Made by a program: the position numbers and the translations under genes. Source: Echinochloa phyllopogon (lineage: Eukaryota; Streptophyta; Magnoliopsida; Poales; Poaceae). Taken from it: 64,000 nt of DNA. Positions 11,661 through 23,726 of the stretch are shown here, one piece after another. Each line of letters opens with the position of its first letter. Within the stretch, counting starts at the first letter, position 1. The notes under the pieces are model-generated. The model was given only the letters and a program-made list of their open reading frames with translations, did not search any database and was not told where the DNA came from. Location of the stretch: the NCBI GenBank assembly GCA_033239725.1, contig BTCW01000010.1:16933825-16997824 (forward strand). The letters are read 5' to 3'.

Positions 11661-12637
11661 CTGTAGGCCACAAAACCGCATGCCGTGCCGCACGACATGC
11701 ACGCTCACGTGGCGCATACCGTGCGGGATGCAGTGCCCACTGCGAGCAGCCTAACTCCTCGCCCCTCCGCGTATGCCGCCGTCCTCGCCTACGCATGCTA
11801 CCTGGCGATGGCGAAATATGGATTTGGCACTGCTGCGCCATTCACTATTGGATCCAGCGACATAGAACTGGCAGAGCCCGATGACGAGTTTCTTTTCTTC
11901 CCCATGGATATGATCACTATTTACAATGAATACTGGCAGATTGAATGCGCGAAAAAAATATCTGCCTGGTCCTGTTTGGTTGTCTATGTTCCGATGAGCC
12001 TGGATCGATCGACACATATCTGCAACAATTTGTTAGTACAGTATAGAAATGAATTTGATACATAGCTCAACTTTCTTTCTCTCTCTCTACCCATTGAAAC
12101 CTCAGGTTAACTTCAGATGCAAGCTATACCAGTTAGTGGCATAACCTCGTCTCTGTCTGTGGTTGTCCCTTCCATTGACCCTTTGGTGTGGTCTCCAAGC
12201 AACGATACAAAGCTTGACCTCTTTTGTTATTGGTGCCTTTTAATATATTTATCATTGCTTCATCATAAAAAAAGAATAGTGGAGTAGTGGATCCAGTAAC
12301 AAAACCAGGTCTCAAAAAGCTTAATAATTGTGCAAAACCGAGCAGCTACAATATCCACACCAAATGGAACTCTCTTTTTTTTACTTCTTAGAAGTATTGT
12401 ATACTCGTAGTACTGTCTGAAAAAGTTCAGGACTAGAACCTTTGTTTTAAAATCATGTTCGTTATAATAGAACCTTTGCTGACAAGGAATCTATTGTCCT
12501 TTGCACATTTGTTTTTGACTCTCACATGTAGAAAAAAGTCAGCTGCAAAGGAGGAGTTGGAGTCAGTGAGCCATATCACGGAAACCATTGCCGCCTTGGA
12601 CTTTTGGGTTCTCTGGAAGTGAAGCAAGAAGGCAAGC
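11661..12637. other. Intergenic, nothing recognised
   Basis: Contains an open frame at 11685-12065 (126 aa) without a recognisable domain, then AT-rich sequence. No gene is supported. Confidence 0.45.
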
Positions 12638-13231
12638 ATGGAGGCGCCGCTTCTGACTGCGGCGTGCGGCGAGAAGAAGCGCGGAGGAGGTGCGGGGAGC
12701 TTGGTATGGGACGAGGTCAAGAAGCAGCTGTACCTCGCGGGCCCACTCGTCGTTGCTATATGCGTACCCCAAAATATTCCGTGACAACACCGCGACAGTC
12801 CCTTCAGACAGGGAGACTGAGAATGCCAAAAAGATGACCACCTGTATCCAAGCGGGCAGCCATAGGCCGCCGTGCACCAAGCTCATTCGAAACATTGGTG
12901 TCCTGACTCCAGTTGATTTGTAGGTGTTATTAGGGGTTGTGGCCAGCAAAAGCTTGGTGTCCTTATCAACCTTGTTTCATATTACATTGGTGGTATCCCC
13001 GCAGCATTCTTTTTCGCCTTTGTATGCCATCTTGGAGCAATGGTAATTGAATGTCTCTCTTCTTCGTTGATTTCCTAGAGAATAAGAAATTGGAGGGTTT
13101 TCGTTGGAGTTTAACCCTTGCTTGAACTCTCAAATAGGGGCTCTGGTGTGGACTCTTATGCGGACTGGTGGTGCAGATGTTCTTGCTTCTCTCTGTTTCC
13201 TTATGCACCAATTGGAATGAAGAAGTAACAA
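12638..13231 (+). pseudogene. Scrambled MATE (DETOXIFICATION-type) transporter pseudogene
   Basis: Three blocks match the MATE efflux family but not in one orientation. On the plus strand, 12638-12771 encodes an N-terminus (ATG at 12638; VWDEVKKQLYLAGPLVVA), which in the family precedes the first membrane helix. On the minus strand, about 12900-12730 encodes a central part (NVSNELGARRPMAAR, then after a frameshift FLAFSVSLSEGTVAVLSRN and GYAYSNDE). Back on the plus strand, 12948-13042 encodes QQKLGVLINLVSYYIGGIP followed by AAFFFAFVCHLGAM. After an intron-like gap, 13139-13231 encodes GLWCGLLCGLVVQMFLLLSV and SLCTNWNEE. Most helices are missing, so no transporter can be made. Intact MATE proteins are usually near 500 aa. 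Confidence 0.85.
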
Positions 13232-15029
13232 TAAGTTCTTAGTCTTTACTTAAATCAGTTAAGGTGTTCTCAATCACTTGCACTCTTTTCTCAGAGTTGT
13301 TACTTGGGTTTTCAGGCGTTGAAGGCAGAGGATAGGGTTTTCAGCTCTAATCTTCCTGTAGATATGAGAACATGAGACACCATCAAGCAGGCAAGTGAAC
13401 GATCTATGTTGGGAACACTGCTCAAGAAGTCGTTGAGGCGAGACGTCTGATAATTGCAATGATGGTTATTCAATATCTGGGTTCTAGATGATGCTCTCTT
13501 CAATATCTGGGTCATGGTCAGTATAGGAGGTTGAGATATAGGGGAAGTGTAGTGGGACTGTGGGAGAGAAAGAAGAGATATTTGTTTAAAATGGCTCCTA
13601 TATGAAAAAATGAAGGAAATTTTAAATTTCTAAGAACCCTAGTTTTGCCTCCCTATTTAATTTGTCGATATAATTTCCTATAAGTCCTAGTTTTAGTCCC
13701 TGCAGATGTACACAACACTTTGTCCGTAATTGCAAGGGTTAAAGATGCCTTGGCATGTGCCTTAACGTTGTCAATGCATGTGTTTGCCAGTATGTCCAAA
13801 TTAAAGTTCATTAAAGTATCTTCGTGTTTAACAACCACGGAGAGCATCACTTCCATGTAACAGAGCCGACCCTATAGTATAAAACATAAACTGATCAAAT
13901 CTTTGAGACATGTGACATGTCTCTCTGTCAAGACACTCAAGTGCCGGGACCAGCCAACACAAGCTGATGAAAACAGTGAGCTTTGATCGTGGAGGCCGCG
14001 TGGCCGTGGAACAGGTGGCTGGTCCCAGCACTGTTCGTGTTCGGCCGGGCCACTGCAGTGCCACGACATCATCCGGTGATGCTGAGCTTCGGTGCCAATC
14101 TCGAGCCACATGGACGTCTCTGCTGGTGTACAAACTCGGTCTGGACACAGGGCTAATGAACGCCATTCCCTACCTCCTCCACGTATCCTCTTTGGCTCAA
14201 GGGGATGGCCAGGTTTTGCTGGCATCTCTTGTAGGATGGAAATGTCAAAATAGATATCCGAATTCTTGAAACCCGTATGCGTTTAAAACATGAATATGGA
14301 TATCTCCGATTCCAGATAATCCTTTCTTCTTCAAAGATTTTACCCGGTTTAACAAAACGGGTACTTCTTCAGCCTATTCAGCACTTGGTTTCAAGTTCCA
14401 GGTTGAATGATCTTTTGGATTCCAGTTATCCTTTGATGGACAAATCTCAGTATGATTCCCTGCTGTTGCAAATTACAATTACATCAGTCAAAATAGTATT
14501 ACAAAGTACTCATTGCTGAAAAGGAAGGCACTTACCAATGATAAACCCGTCGGACTTCCACGTTCCGCAAGAATATTTCAGTGGCATATCAAACCACTGG
14601 TCCTTCATCCTGTAGCGACACTGAATACCAGCTCCACCGACTACTTCTATTCGAGTAGAGCTAGGCTGTGGTTTGATGTGGTATAGCGTTCGGAAGAGGG
14701 GAAGACTAGGCTCAATGCCTAAAAATGCCTCACAAGCGTGAACAAATACTGTGATATGTGTAATCTCATTGGAATTAATATGGTGTAGTTGAAGCTTATT
14801 AAAATAAAGGAGAGAGCGGAATAATGGAGAAATTGGAAGACCAACTCCACGCTCACAGAAAGAGATGAACAATGGAATTTCGTAGGTATCCTATGTAGGA
14901 AATTGCAAATTTTTGCAAGAACGCTATTGCAAGGTTTCTGCGGAAAGTAGGAGGCCTTGGGTTACCAGGTTTTGCAGATCTTCTACACTCGCAGTGCAAT
15001 CTGTCCAAGCATAGCCTGGGGATGGCGTG
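13232..15029. other. Intergenic; holds dispersed repeat copy B
   Basis: Copy B of the repeat at 7606-7757 lies at 14030-14165. The rest is mixed sequence with no supported gene, although short open frames without domains occur on both strands. Confidence 0.5.
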
Positions 15030-17499
15030 TGTGGGATATGGATCCCTGGGTACCCTCAACAAAGAAGACCGAGTTCTAGTAGAACTACTCAGACAACTAC
15101 TCGCGTACTCCTACTAAGACTCCATATTGTAACCGACTAGGAGAGTTGCCATGTAGCCTTGCCCCCTGGGATATATAAAGGAGGACAGGGGTCCCTAGTT
15201 CGGTAGACCAAGAGAGCATAGGCTACTCAACCTCATACACAATACAATCAGGCATACAGGACGTAGGGTATTACGCAATTTGCGGCCCTAACCTGTCTAA
15301 ATCTTTGTGTCGTGTGTGCACCATCGTTCCTAGAACTTGGCGAGACCCACAAAATCTACTCTCCGAGGTACCCTATATAGGTACTCGGTAGTTAAACACC
15401 GATATCTGGCGCCCACCGTGGGGCTACTAGCCGCAAGATCGCCATTAGGCGTGATGGGATCAAGCTTCAACACCTATGGCCTCGAGGAGGGCGCAACCTC
15501 CGTCTTTGGCGCCTGGATCTTCATTGCTCTAGGCAAAGACAAGTTTGCGAGCCACCACACGGACCAACCAGGCCCCGCCTTGATGACGACGACTCCACTG
15601 GAGCCGTCTCGCGATCTCATCGATCTACTCAACGAGAATCAACTCTCGACGGCGACCTCGACTTTGACTTCGACTTCATCTTCGACTTTGACTCCAATTC
15701 GGGTTCATCAAGTTGAGTTCGAGTACAACACGAACGACTACCTCGACTACTCGGTTCAACCCGAAACGACTCGGAAGCGAGTCCCGCAAGATTAACAACT
15801 AGTCCGGGACACATCCCGACTAGGCGGCTTCATCGACAACCACTACATCGCGCGCCACTTTAACAACTAGTCGAGAGTGGCATCTCGCGCCATCAACTAG
15901 TCGAAGCTGACTTCGACTAGTCGACTTCAACAATGACCATCGCGGCTCCATCGCCGGCCGCCATGGCTTCATCGACAATCGTCCAAGAATCAAGCTATGC
16001 GTTATTTAATAATTATGTTATTCATAATAATTTCATCAGCTTATTTAAAAACATGCTACACCATCACCGACTACTCTTTTTGAGTACTTCCCTCGACAAT
16101 AATAGTTCTCGAGGGCTACATCATCGCCGACATTTATATATGAAGAATTCTTCGCCAACAGGTTACAAACCCAAGCTTGACCTCTCGCCGATGGGTTACA
16201 AACCCTCGTACGACCTCTCCAACTGGAGAAAAGTCCTAACCGACTACTTTATTATTTCTCTTCACTCTTAACGACCAACATCACTCAGTAGCATGCACCT
16301 TAATTCGTGAAACTTCGATAATTCGTAACACCTATGCACCTTAAAAGGACTAGTTAAGAGGGACCATGTGTTTAAATGTAACAGGGCTACTACTCGAGTG
16401 GTTACGAGTCTAACAAGAGCAATGAGTAGAAAGCTTAAATATGCATTACAATATGTTATTATTTTGTCTTATGATTTTTTCTGGATCGATATTACTCATC
16501 CTATGTATTTAAATTGCAGGGTGGCCAGCTAAGTACTCACATCAGTCGGGACCTGGCACCACCTCTGCTCTTCATGGCGATACGAAGTCACCCGAGTACT
16601 TTAACTCATCGTTTAAGGCTCGGGGGCTATCCAGTACATAACAAGACTTGAAGCCGAGTACTAGAACTAGTTGATACTCAAATGGTGCGGTCCTACAATG
16701 CCAGCCGAGTACTTTAACTAGTCGGTGCTTGCATATTATGGCGATTCGACGACTAACCGAGTATTGGCACCAGTCGGTACTTGGATATCTACAAGGAAGC
16801 TACTTTGAAGATTATGTTCTTGACCCTCGGACCGAATGGAAAACTGTTCGCTTCGAGGCTCGGGGGCTATACATAAGGGGTACACATTTTTTGTTCCTAT
16901 TGTTGATCAAGTTCAAGACAAAGACTCGAAGATTTTTTGTTTCAAAATCCTCGACCTGATTATTCTAATCAACTCGAGGCCCGGGGGCTAAGCATATATG
17001 CTCTACCTTCGGTGAGAATATTTATTCAAGACATTTATGAAGCTCTCCACAGCCTCTCAGTAACCACAAACATTCGGCAAAAGACTAGAAGACTTCAAAG
17101 GATGGTTGTTGTTCGGCTATGAAGTGCTCGGGGGCTTGTAGGATATGGTTCCCTGGGTACCCTCAACAAAGAAGATCGAGTCCTAGTAGAACTACTCGTG
17201 TACTCCTACTAGGACTCCATATTGTAAGCGACTAGGGGACTTTCCATGTAGCCTTGCCCCCTGGGATATATAAAGGAGGGCAGGGGTCCCTAGTTCGGTA
17301 GACCAAGAGAGAATAGGCTACTCAACCTCATACACAATACAATCAGGCATACGGGACGTACGGTATTACCCAATTTGCGGCCCGAAGCTGTCTAAATCTT
17401 TGTGTCATGTGTGCACCATCGTTCCTAGAACTCGGCGAGACCCACAAAATCAACTCTCTAAGGTACCCTAGATAGGTACTCGGTAGTTAAACACCGACA
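15030..17499 (+). mobile_element. Complete non-autonomous gypsy-type LTR retrotransposon
   Basis: The 5' LTR is 15030-15404 (375 bp) and the 3' LTR is 17137-17499 (363 bp). Both start TGTGGGATATGG/TGTAGGATATGG, and the 12-bp length difference lies in the ACTACTC region. The 5-bp target duplication GCGTG flanks the element (15025-15029, 17500-17504). A primer-binding-like TGGCGCCCACCGTGGGGC follows the 5' LTR. The 1.7-kb interior has no pol; 15337-15795 covers the leader and a short gag-leader-like frame (GLEEGATSVFGAWIFIALGK) also found in the neighbouring gypsy element. It would need enzymes supplied in trans. Confidence 0.93.
15172..15179 (+). promoter_or_regulatory. TATA box in gypsy 5' LTR
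   Basis: TATATAAA in the 5' LTR of the element at 15030-17499, repeated at the same place in its 3' LTR (near 17264). Confidence 0.65.
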
Positions 17500-17504
17500 G
17501 CGTG

Positions 17505-18698
17505 TTCTTGGTGTTGGGCTTCATGTTTGGATCCACAAGAGATTTCCTCACCTTCACGACCTTCTTCTCCATGGCTTTTGATGGTTGCTCATCATTGGTT
17601 TTCTTCGTGGCACTTTTCTTCTGACACATGGCTGCTGAGCGGGTGAGGTCCTTGGATTTCTCATGCATTCAATACTAAGAGTAGATGATTGGGCTCAGAG
17701 GCTACGTAAGGCTCGGGGGCTACTAATTAGCTGGGCAGTTGCGCAGGCTTGGGGGCTGGAAGAATGCTAAAGGTTTTAGCTTACAAGCACAAGTAAATGG
17801 ATCTGACTAATACCCTCGGTATTTATAAGCACTAAGATAGGGTTATTGTGCCGCACAGTAATCCTCGGCGACGGCGCCTCATATTCCGGGATGGCGATCC
17901 GATTTATTTGGTCTATTTTCCTTATCTCCAACAGGATTTGTGGTGGATTGGTTTTTCCAGATATTACTGAGATCTTTAAATCAAAGATATTTGATCTAAA
18001 GCTCGGGGGCTATTGGTAGATATTCAGGGATTTCATTCTTTCCAAACTTTTATGGCTTAATTCAAGTGAAGACCTTCAACTAGTTTTAACAAAACTACTC
18101 GAAGCCCTGAGGCTACACCCAATGGGTGCACCTACTCAGTGCACGCCATTAAACTACTCCATATAAATATAGAAGACTACTTTGAACCTACGACTACTTA
18201 AAAAGTAGTCAGAGGCTTGGAGGCTACACCCATTGGGTGCATCAAAGATGCACTCCAATGGAAACTACTCGATACTATACTGAAAGAAAGAGTGTCTTGT
18301 ACTTTGCTCCAACTACTCGAGTCATCAAGAGACGAACCTTGAAGATGTTAAAGCAGATTTAAGACTTGAAGCAAAGGCGCAAGATGCTTAGGGACGTGTG
18401 GGACCAGGAACCCTAGGGCCACTCATATACACTCATATACAGGACTAAACTACTCGACAGAAGAGTCTAGCCTGAGTACTCCATGGTCCAGTCAGCTATG
18501 GTGCAAGATAACGTAGTTGACTCGGAGAACTAGTCGTATACTGTTAGGAGACTCCCCAAAATACCCTGTTGTAGTACTCCCTGTTGTATACGACTAGGAT
18601 CATGTAACCGACTTGTAACTTTGCTCCCCGTGTATATAAGGCGGAGTAGGGACCCCTCCAAAACAACTCAGCTCATACGTAAAGTAATCACGCATCGT
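17505..18698 (+). mobile_element. 3' part of a gypsy-type element ending in a partial LTR
   Basis: From 17505 to 18396 the sequence resembles the 3' interior of non-autonomous grass gypsy elements, with repeated GCTCGGGGGCTA (for example near 17713 and 18001) and GGCTACACCCATTGGGTGC. An LTR starts at 18397 (TGTGGGACCAGGAACCC) and matches the first roughly 300 bp of the LTR at 25340-25763 (minus strand). It stops abruptly near 18698, where minus-strand gag sequence begins. The element at 15030-17499 inserted at its left. A short minus-strand frame rich in Lys (17468-17668) has no known domain. Confidence 0.7.
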
Positions 18699-21088
18699 TG
18701 CTAGGTTCCTTGTCATCTGTGTCGCCCTTCGTCTTGTCTGTGTTGTTGTTGCGGGCGGGGCTGAGTTTGTGAAACTCGCGCTTCAGGTGGAAACACTGAG
18801 CCATCATGTGCTTGCCACGGGGGTGGTACGGGCAAGGACCGTCCATGACTGTTGCCACTGGATGGTTCTTGTGTTGAGGACGATCAACCGTTGCAACGAT
18901 GTTGTCAGCCTTGCGCTTGTTGTTGTCGCGATTGAAGTCATAGTTGTTGGAGCGGTCGTTGCGCTGGTCATTGTTGTTGTCGTTATCACGGTGCCTGTCT
19001 AAGCGCTCGCGTTCGTGGTTGTCTTGGTCGGCGCATTCATATGCTATCCTTCTAAGGGACGCAGCATCATGAGGGCGTCTCCTTCCGAACTCGCGGTGTA
19101 GCTCTCTGGTGTGTAAGCCATCTTGAAAGCAGTCGATGACTTCACGTTCTGAGAAGTCCACTATCGTGGCTCTTTGTTGAAGAATTTTTGAATATACTAG
19201 TGCAGCGTTTCTCGTAGCATTTCCCCCTTCTCTTTCTCGTAGGTAGCCAAGTCGTACCGGGATTCGGGCCGTGCCCATGTTCCCTAGAAGTTGTCTGTGA
19301 ATTTCTGAGTGAGCTGATCCCAGGAGTCGATGGATCCGGGGTAGAGCCCCTCGAGCCATGTGGGCGGCATGGTGTCCAGCATGACTGGGAAGTAGCTAAC
19401 TTTGATGTCATTGGAGCCTCCCGCCATTTGGATTGCAGTCGAGTGGATTCTCAGCCATTGTTCTGGGTCTTGCTTACCCGTGAACTTCTCGATTCCAGTC
19501 GGCTTGAACTTGGACGGCCACTGGATGTTCTTGATGAGGTTTGAGAAAGTTGGGAACCCATCATACCTGTCCCTTTGTGGCTCCTTGTAGTAATAGTCGT
19601 GCCAGTTGTTTGCATCATTGTAGTTGCGGTCTGGAACGTGACAACGATCGCGGTTCCCTTTGTTGTGGCATGGAGGATCATCGTGGCGGGGCGGAGGGCC
19701 ATAACAACGGTCGTATTCATCTCGTCGGCGTAGTTCTAATTCAACTCGACGATGTCTACTCGACTGGATTATAGAATGAGCATCGCAGTTGACATTGATT
19801 ATGTTTTGAAGGTCGTGTGAACGCCCTGCTTCATTCTATGGCCTGCCTCCATCTTGTTCCTGCCATCGTCCTGCATCCTGGTTGCGTCCACGACCTATGT
19901 CTTGATCAGTGCCGCGGCCACCATCTTGATCATGCCCACGACCTCTGTCTTGATCACGGCAGCGCCCTCCATGTTGATTGCATCCTTGGTTTCCAGCTAC
20001 GCCTGATGGTGGTTGCTGTACAAAAGGGGCACCTGGAGCAGCTGGAGCCGTTGCGTTCCCTTATACTCGTCCGCTTTCTACTAGGCGTCTTGATGCCTGG
20101 CTTCCTCCTGCCCGGTTGTTGCTTGGTGTTGCGTCAAGAGTGTTCCGAACTGTCTGGAGTAATGTGAGGGCTTGCTTGGTGGTAGGGGTGCTGGGCAGAG
20201 TTCTAATGATCTCTGCTGCTACGGTGATGTTGAGCCGTGCGTCTTGCAGGACTGGTTGATCTCCCACCATGTTGAAGTTTGTATTGAGGTTGCGAACAGC
20301 ATTCATGCGTAAAGCTGCATGGATGCGCCTCTCTTTGCGTTTTGCATTTCTAGAGCGCTGACTAGTCTTTTGATCGTCGGTTTCACCGTTGATGGTAGGT
20401 TCTTTGTCGGAGATATAGGCTAGTAACTCCGTGTCATACTGAGTGCCTGTTCCTGCTACGCCAGCCATGAAGACTTGTCGGCTGGGGTCGGTGATTCTAG
20501 ATGTTGGCAAAATCTGGGTGCTAGAGAAATTGTCACCCAAACTTTTTGTTATAGGGGTGAGCGAAGCTATCCTGCCGTCTTGGTAGGGTAGATCCTTGAG
20601 GATGACTCCAGTGAGTCGTGACTCGTTGTCCCGGTAGGAGTCAGGGGGAATTGAACCAGGTCAGTGAACAACGAGTCTAACTGGTGTTCTGGTTATGACT
20701 AGTCCTGACGGGAGGTGAACGAGTGACTTCTCAAGCTCAAAGTTGGTGTTGAACTGGGCGCGACAATGCTGGTATGTCATGCCAAAGTTGTTATCACTCT
20801 GTAGGAACGTGGAGTCATTTGCGCCGTTGTCCTTCAATGGCTTGTGAGCCGACTCGAAGTCCTTGCAAGGATCCACGATTTGGTCGAGTTCTAGACTTGT
20901 TATCTTGCTGATCTCTGTGGCGTACATCTGTTGATATACAGTCACAGAGTTGGAGAGTACGAATTGGAATCGGTCTGGGTGGTTATCCGATGGCGTAGCC
21001 AGCTCAGAGTCCCCTGCTCCTTTGACTTGATTAATCCCGATCGGAGTTGGAGTCGGGGTCGAAGTTGATCTTGAAGTCAAAGTTGTAG
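18688..21088 (-). pseudogene. Gypsy gag-like gene with frameshifts
   Basis: The order on the minus strand is: leader part 21088-20661; N-terminal block 20540-20061 (VGDQPVLQDARLNITVAAEI); an Arg/Gly/Asp/Gln-rich linker near 19800-20050 (GHDQDGGRG-type repeats); then the retrotransposon gag core near 19520-19285 (KPTGIEKFTGKQDPEQWL, WLEGLYPGSIDSWDQLTQKF). It ends with an open frame at 19359-18688 containing a CX2HX4HX4C cluster (CPYHPRGKHMMAQC, about 18793-18834). Several frame changes are needed to read through. No protease, reverse transcriptase or integrase follows. Confidence 0.75.
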
Positions 21089-21719
21089 TGAAGTTCCTTG
21101 TTTGGTTTAGGTAATTGAGTGACAACTTAGGTGGACTAATATGTGTTTAAGTGAAATACACAGGTGATTAGTACATAGGTAATTATGTGATGAAGGAGCT
21201 CATTGCATATGAGACATGACATGGAGTCATGTGACTAAGAGGATAAGATCAAGACAAGACTTGGTTTGATTGACCGGTTGCAAGTGTGAAAGGCAAGTCA
21301 GAGGCTAAGCGCTGGACCGCACGGCGGGATGCTTGAGTAATGACTTGGCACCGATGAACCTATGCAACGGTGAGGAGCAAGTGAAGTCAAGACCGATGAA
21401 CCAATAAGTCGCATGATGATATGAAGTGGATCATATCATTTGTGATGATGCTGGTGCATGTGTTGCATCAACTTTGGAGAAGATAGAATGCAATGCGTAA
21501 GGCAAAGGTATAACCAATAGGCATTTTATTTAACCGATCATAGGTGAGTAGAGAAGTTTATGATCGGGTTTAAGATACATGTCCGTACTATCAAGAGGGG
21601 TATACTTGTTTGCATATCGGTCATCTAGTTCGACTTGAGTGATCTAACATTGCGACGTTACTAGGATCGAGTGGCGTGGTGAAGTGAGTGAAAGGCGTCG
21701 TTGAAAATCTTGTGAAAAC

Positions 21720-22560
21720 CACGTTCTGACAGGGGTCGGACCATCCATGGAGCTCTCGGATAGTCCGTGCCTCATGGGTTAACTTGAGCGCTAACTCGAG
21801 AACCTTCAGCCAAATGTCGGACAGTCCGTGGGGTTGCCTCGGACAGTCCGTGGTTAGATTAATTAAAATATTTGGGAAAATCCGTTCAGACCATGTGCGA
21901 TCGGATGTCGGACAGTCCGTGGACTGGTGACGGACAGTCTGTCAAGCCCCAATGGCTAAAAACCCTTTGAGAAATGTTTATGAAAATGCTAACTCACTCA
22001 CACATAAGCTGGTACACTTATGGAGTTGGCACATTTGCAAAGGGGTTGAAGAATTAGTTGATGCTTATGGTTGGTGGTGATCTTGGTTTGCAATTCTAGT
22101 TTGATCCAAAGTATTTGGGGTCAAGAATTCAGTTGGGATGGGTAGTCCTCTGAATGAGCTTTCCATAGAGTCCAAGATCACCTAATTCGGATATCGGAGC
22201 TAAAAGTTATGGTCGTTTTACCGAGCTTCGGTTGTGCTGAAAACGGAGTGACGGACAGTGCGAGGAAGAAGGTTGGACAGTCCATATAAATTAGCTCGGT
22301 TTTACATAGTGACGTTTCCCGTTGTTCTAGGGGGGTCAGACAGTCCGTGGGGGAAGGACAGACAGTCCGACCGAGGCCAACGGTCGAGTCTGACAGTGTT
22401 TGACTTTGGTTATGAAATCTCGGATAGTATGTGACCTGGGGTCGGACAGTCCGTGAGAGACATGTTTTTGAACGTTTTGAACACAACGGCTAGTTTTGTG
22501 GATGACGGACCGTTTGAGAATGGACCTCAGACAGTCTGAGAGAGCCGTTGGAGCTCGGGA
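21720..22560 (+). repeat. Repeated CGGAC(A/T)GTCCG motif in the copia-like LTR
   Basis: A near-palindromic word, usually written TCGGACAGTCCGTG, recurs about a dozen times (for example near 21820, 21842, 21912, 22335, 22443) upstream of the LTR TATA box. Similar CGGAC-type words are known in LTRs of grass Maximus/Sirevirus-type elements. It is possibly an upstream regulatory array. Confidence 0.65.
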
Positions 22561-22593
22561 AAAGGGTGTAACGGCTAGTTTTTTCCCTTCCTC

Positions 22594-22602
22594 TATAAAT
22601 AG
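22594..22602 (+). promoter_or_regulatory. TATA box of the copia-like 5' LTR
   Basis: TATAAATAG, preceded by the CGGAC-motif array, about 1.1 kb before the primer site. Confidence 0.65.
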
Positions 22603-23679
22603 AAGGATGGTCGGGGCTTGAAAGAGGTTGAGCACCTTGAGAATGTGTTTTCCATGGTAGTGCTTGCCTTGGGAGTCCACTAACTCACTTGTCGATGCGA
22701 GATTGTGAATCTATTGCGAGTGAGTGCGAGTCTAGTGCATTGCTTTGAGAGATTGTATCGAGTGGCACTAGGTGTTCGTGTTGCAAGCCGGTTTGGTTTT
22801 ACCCCTGGAGGTTGCCACCTCCTAGTCAGCTTGGTGGATTGTGGCTCTGTTGAAGCACGCAAGGAGATTGTGCGTGGCTCCGGAGAAGGCTTTGTGAGGG
22901 GGACTGTGCTCAACCCGCGGGGATCGCGAAGAGCAACACTAGTGGAGCGTGCCGTTCAGTTGCCGCACTTGCGAGTGGTGTCTTGGTGTGCCCAAAGTGG
23001 CCAGCGGCTTGAGAGCCTTGCCCAAGAACCATCGAGGTGTTGGTCGACACAACGAGGATTAGCTTGGTGGCAAACAAGTGAACCTCGGGATAAAAATCAC
23101 CATGTCAACATTGTCTACTCTTCTCGGTGGTTTGCACTTCTCCATCACAAGCATTGTATTTACATCCTTACATATCTTGTGCTTGTGAGATTGATCTTAT
23201 AATTAGTTGGCTTGTGTAGCTTGCTAGTTGTCTTCTTGCTTGTGTAGCTAGAAGTAGTGATCTTATGACTAATTAGCTTGTGTAGCTTAATTAGTCTCTT
23301 TGCTTAGTTTGTGTAGCTAAGAAAATTGAGCCTTTGGATTAGACTTGTGTAGACTTGTCCATTGAGCATTGCTAGTGAGCTTAGGAGTTTTTTGCTTTTT
23401 GCTTACTAGTTGTGTAGGAGTTCCGCAGTGTGTGAAGTACCAGTGGCATATGTTTGTGTGACCTTGCTCCTAGAATTATTTAGGTGAGCTCGTGCTAGCC
23501 CGGCACCGTATTTGCTTGTTTAGGATCTTTTATAAGGTGATGGTGAACACAGATACAGGGGTGAAGTCTTGACTAAAGATAGTTTTTAATTCCGCATTTG
23601 TTTTGGTTAGTCGGTGCGTTAATTTTTTAGAAAGGACTATTCACACCCCCCTTCTAGTCCGCCATCTCGACCCTACAAG

Positions 23680-23691
23680 TGGTATCAGAGC
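23680..23691 (+). other. Primer binding site (initiator tRNA-Met type)
   Basis: TGGTATCAGAGC two bases after the end of the 5' LTR, the standard complement of the plant initiator Met-tRNA 3' end. Confidence 0.9.
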
Positions 23692-23726
23692 CGCGATCTC
23701 TCTTTTGTGGTCTTCACCGACCTGAG

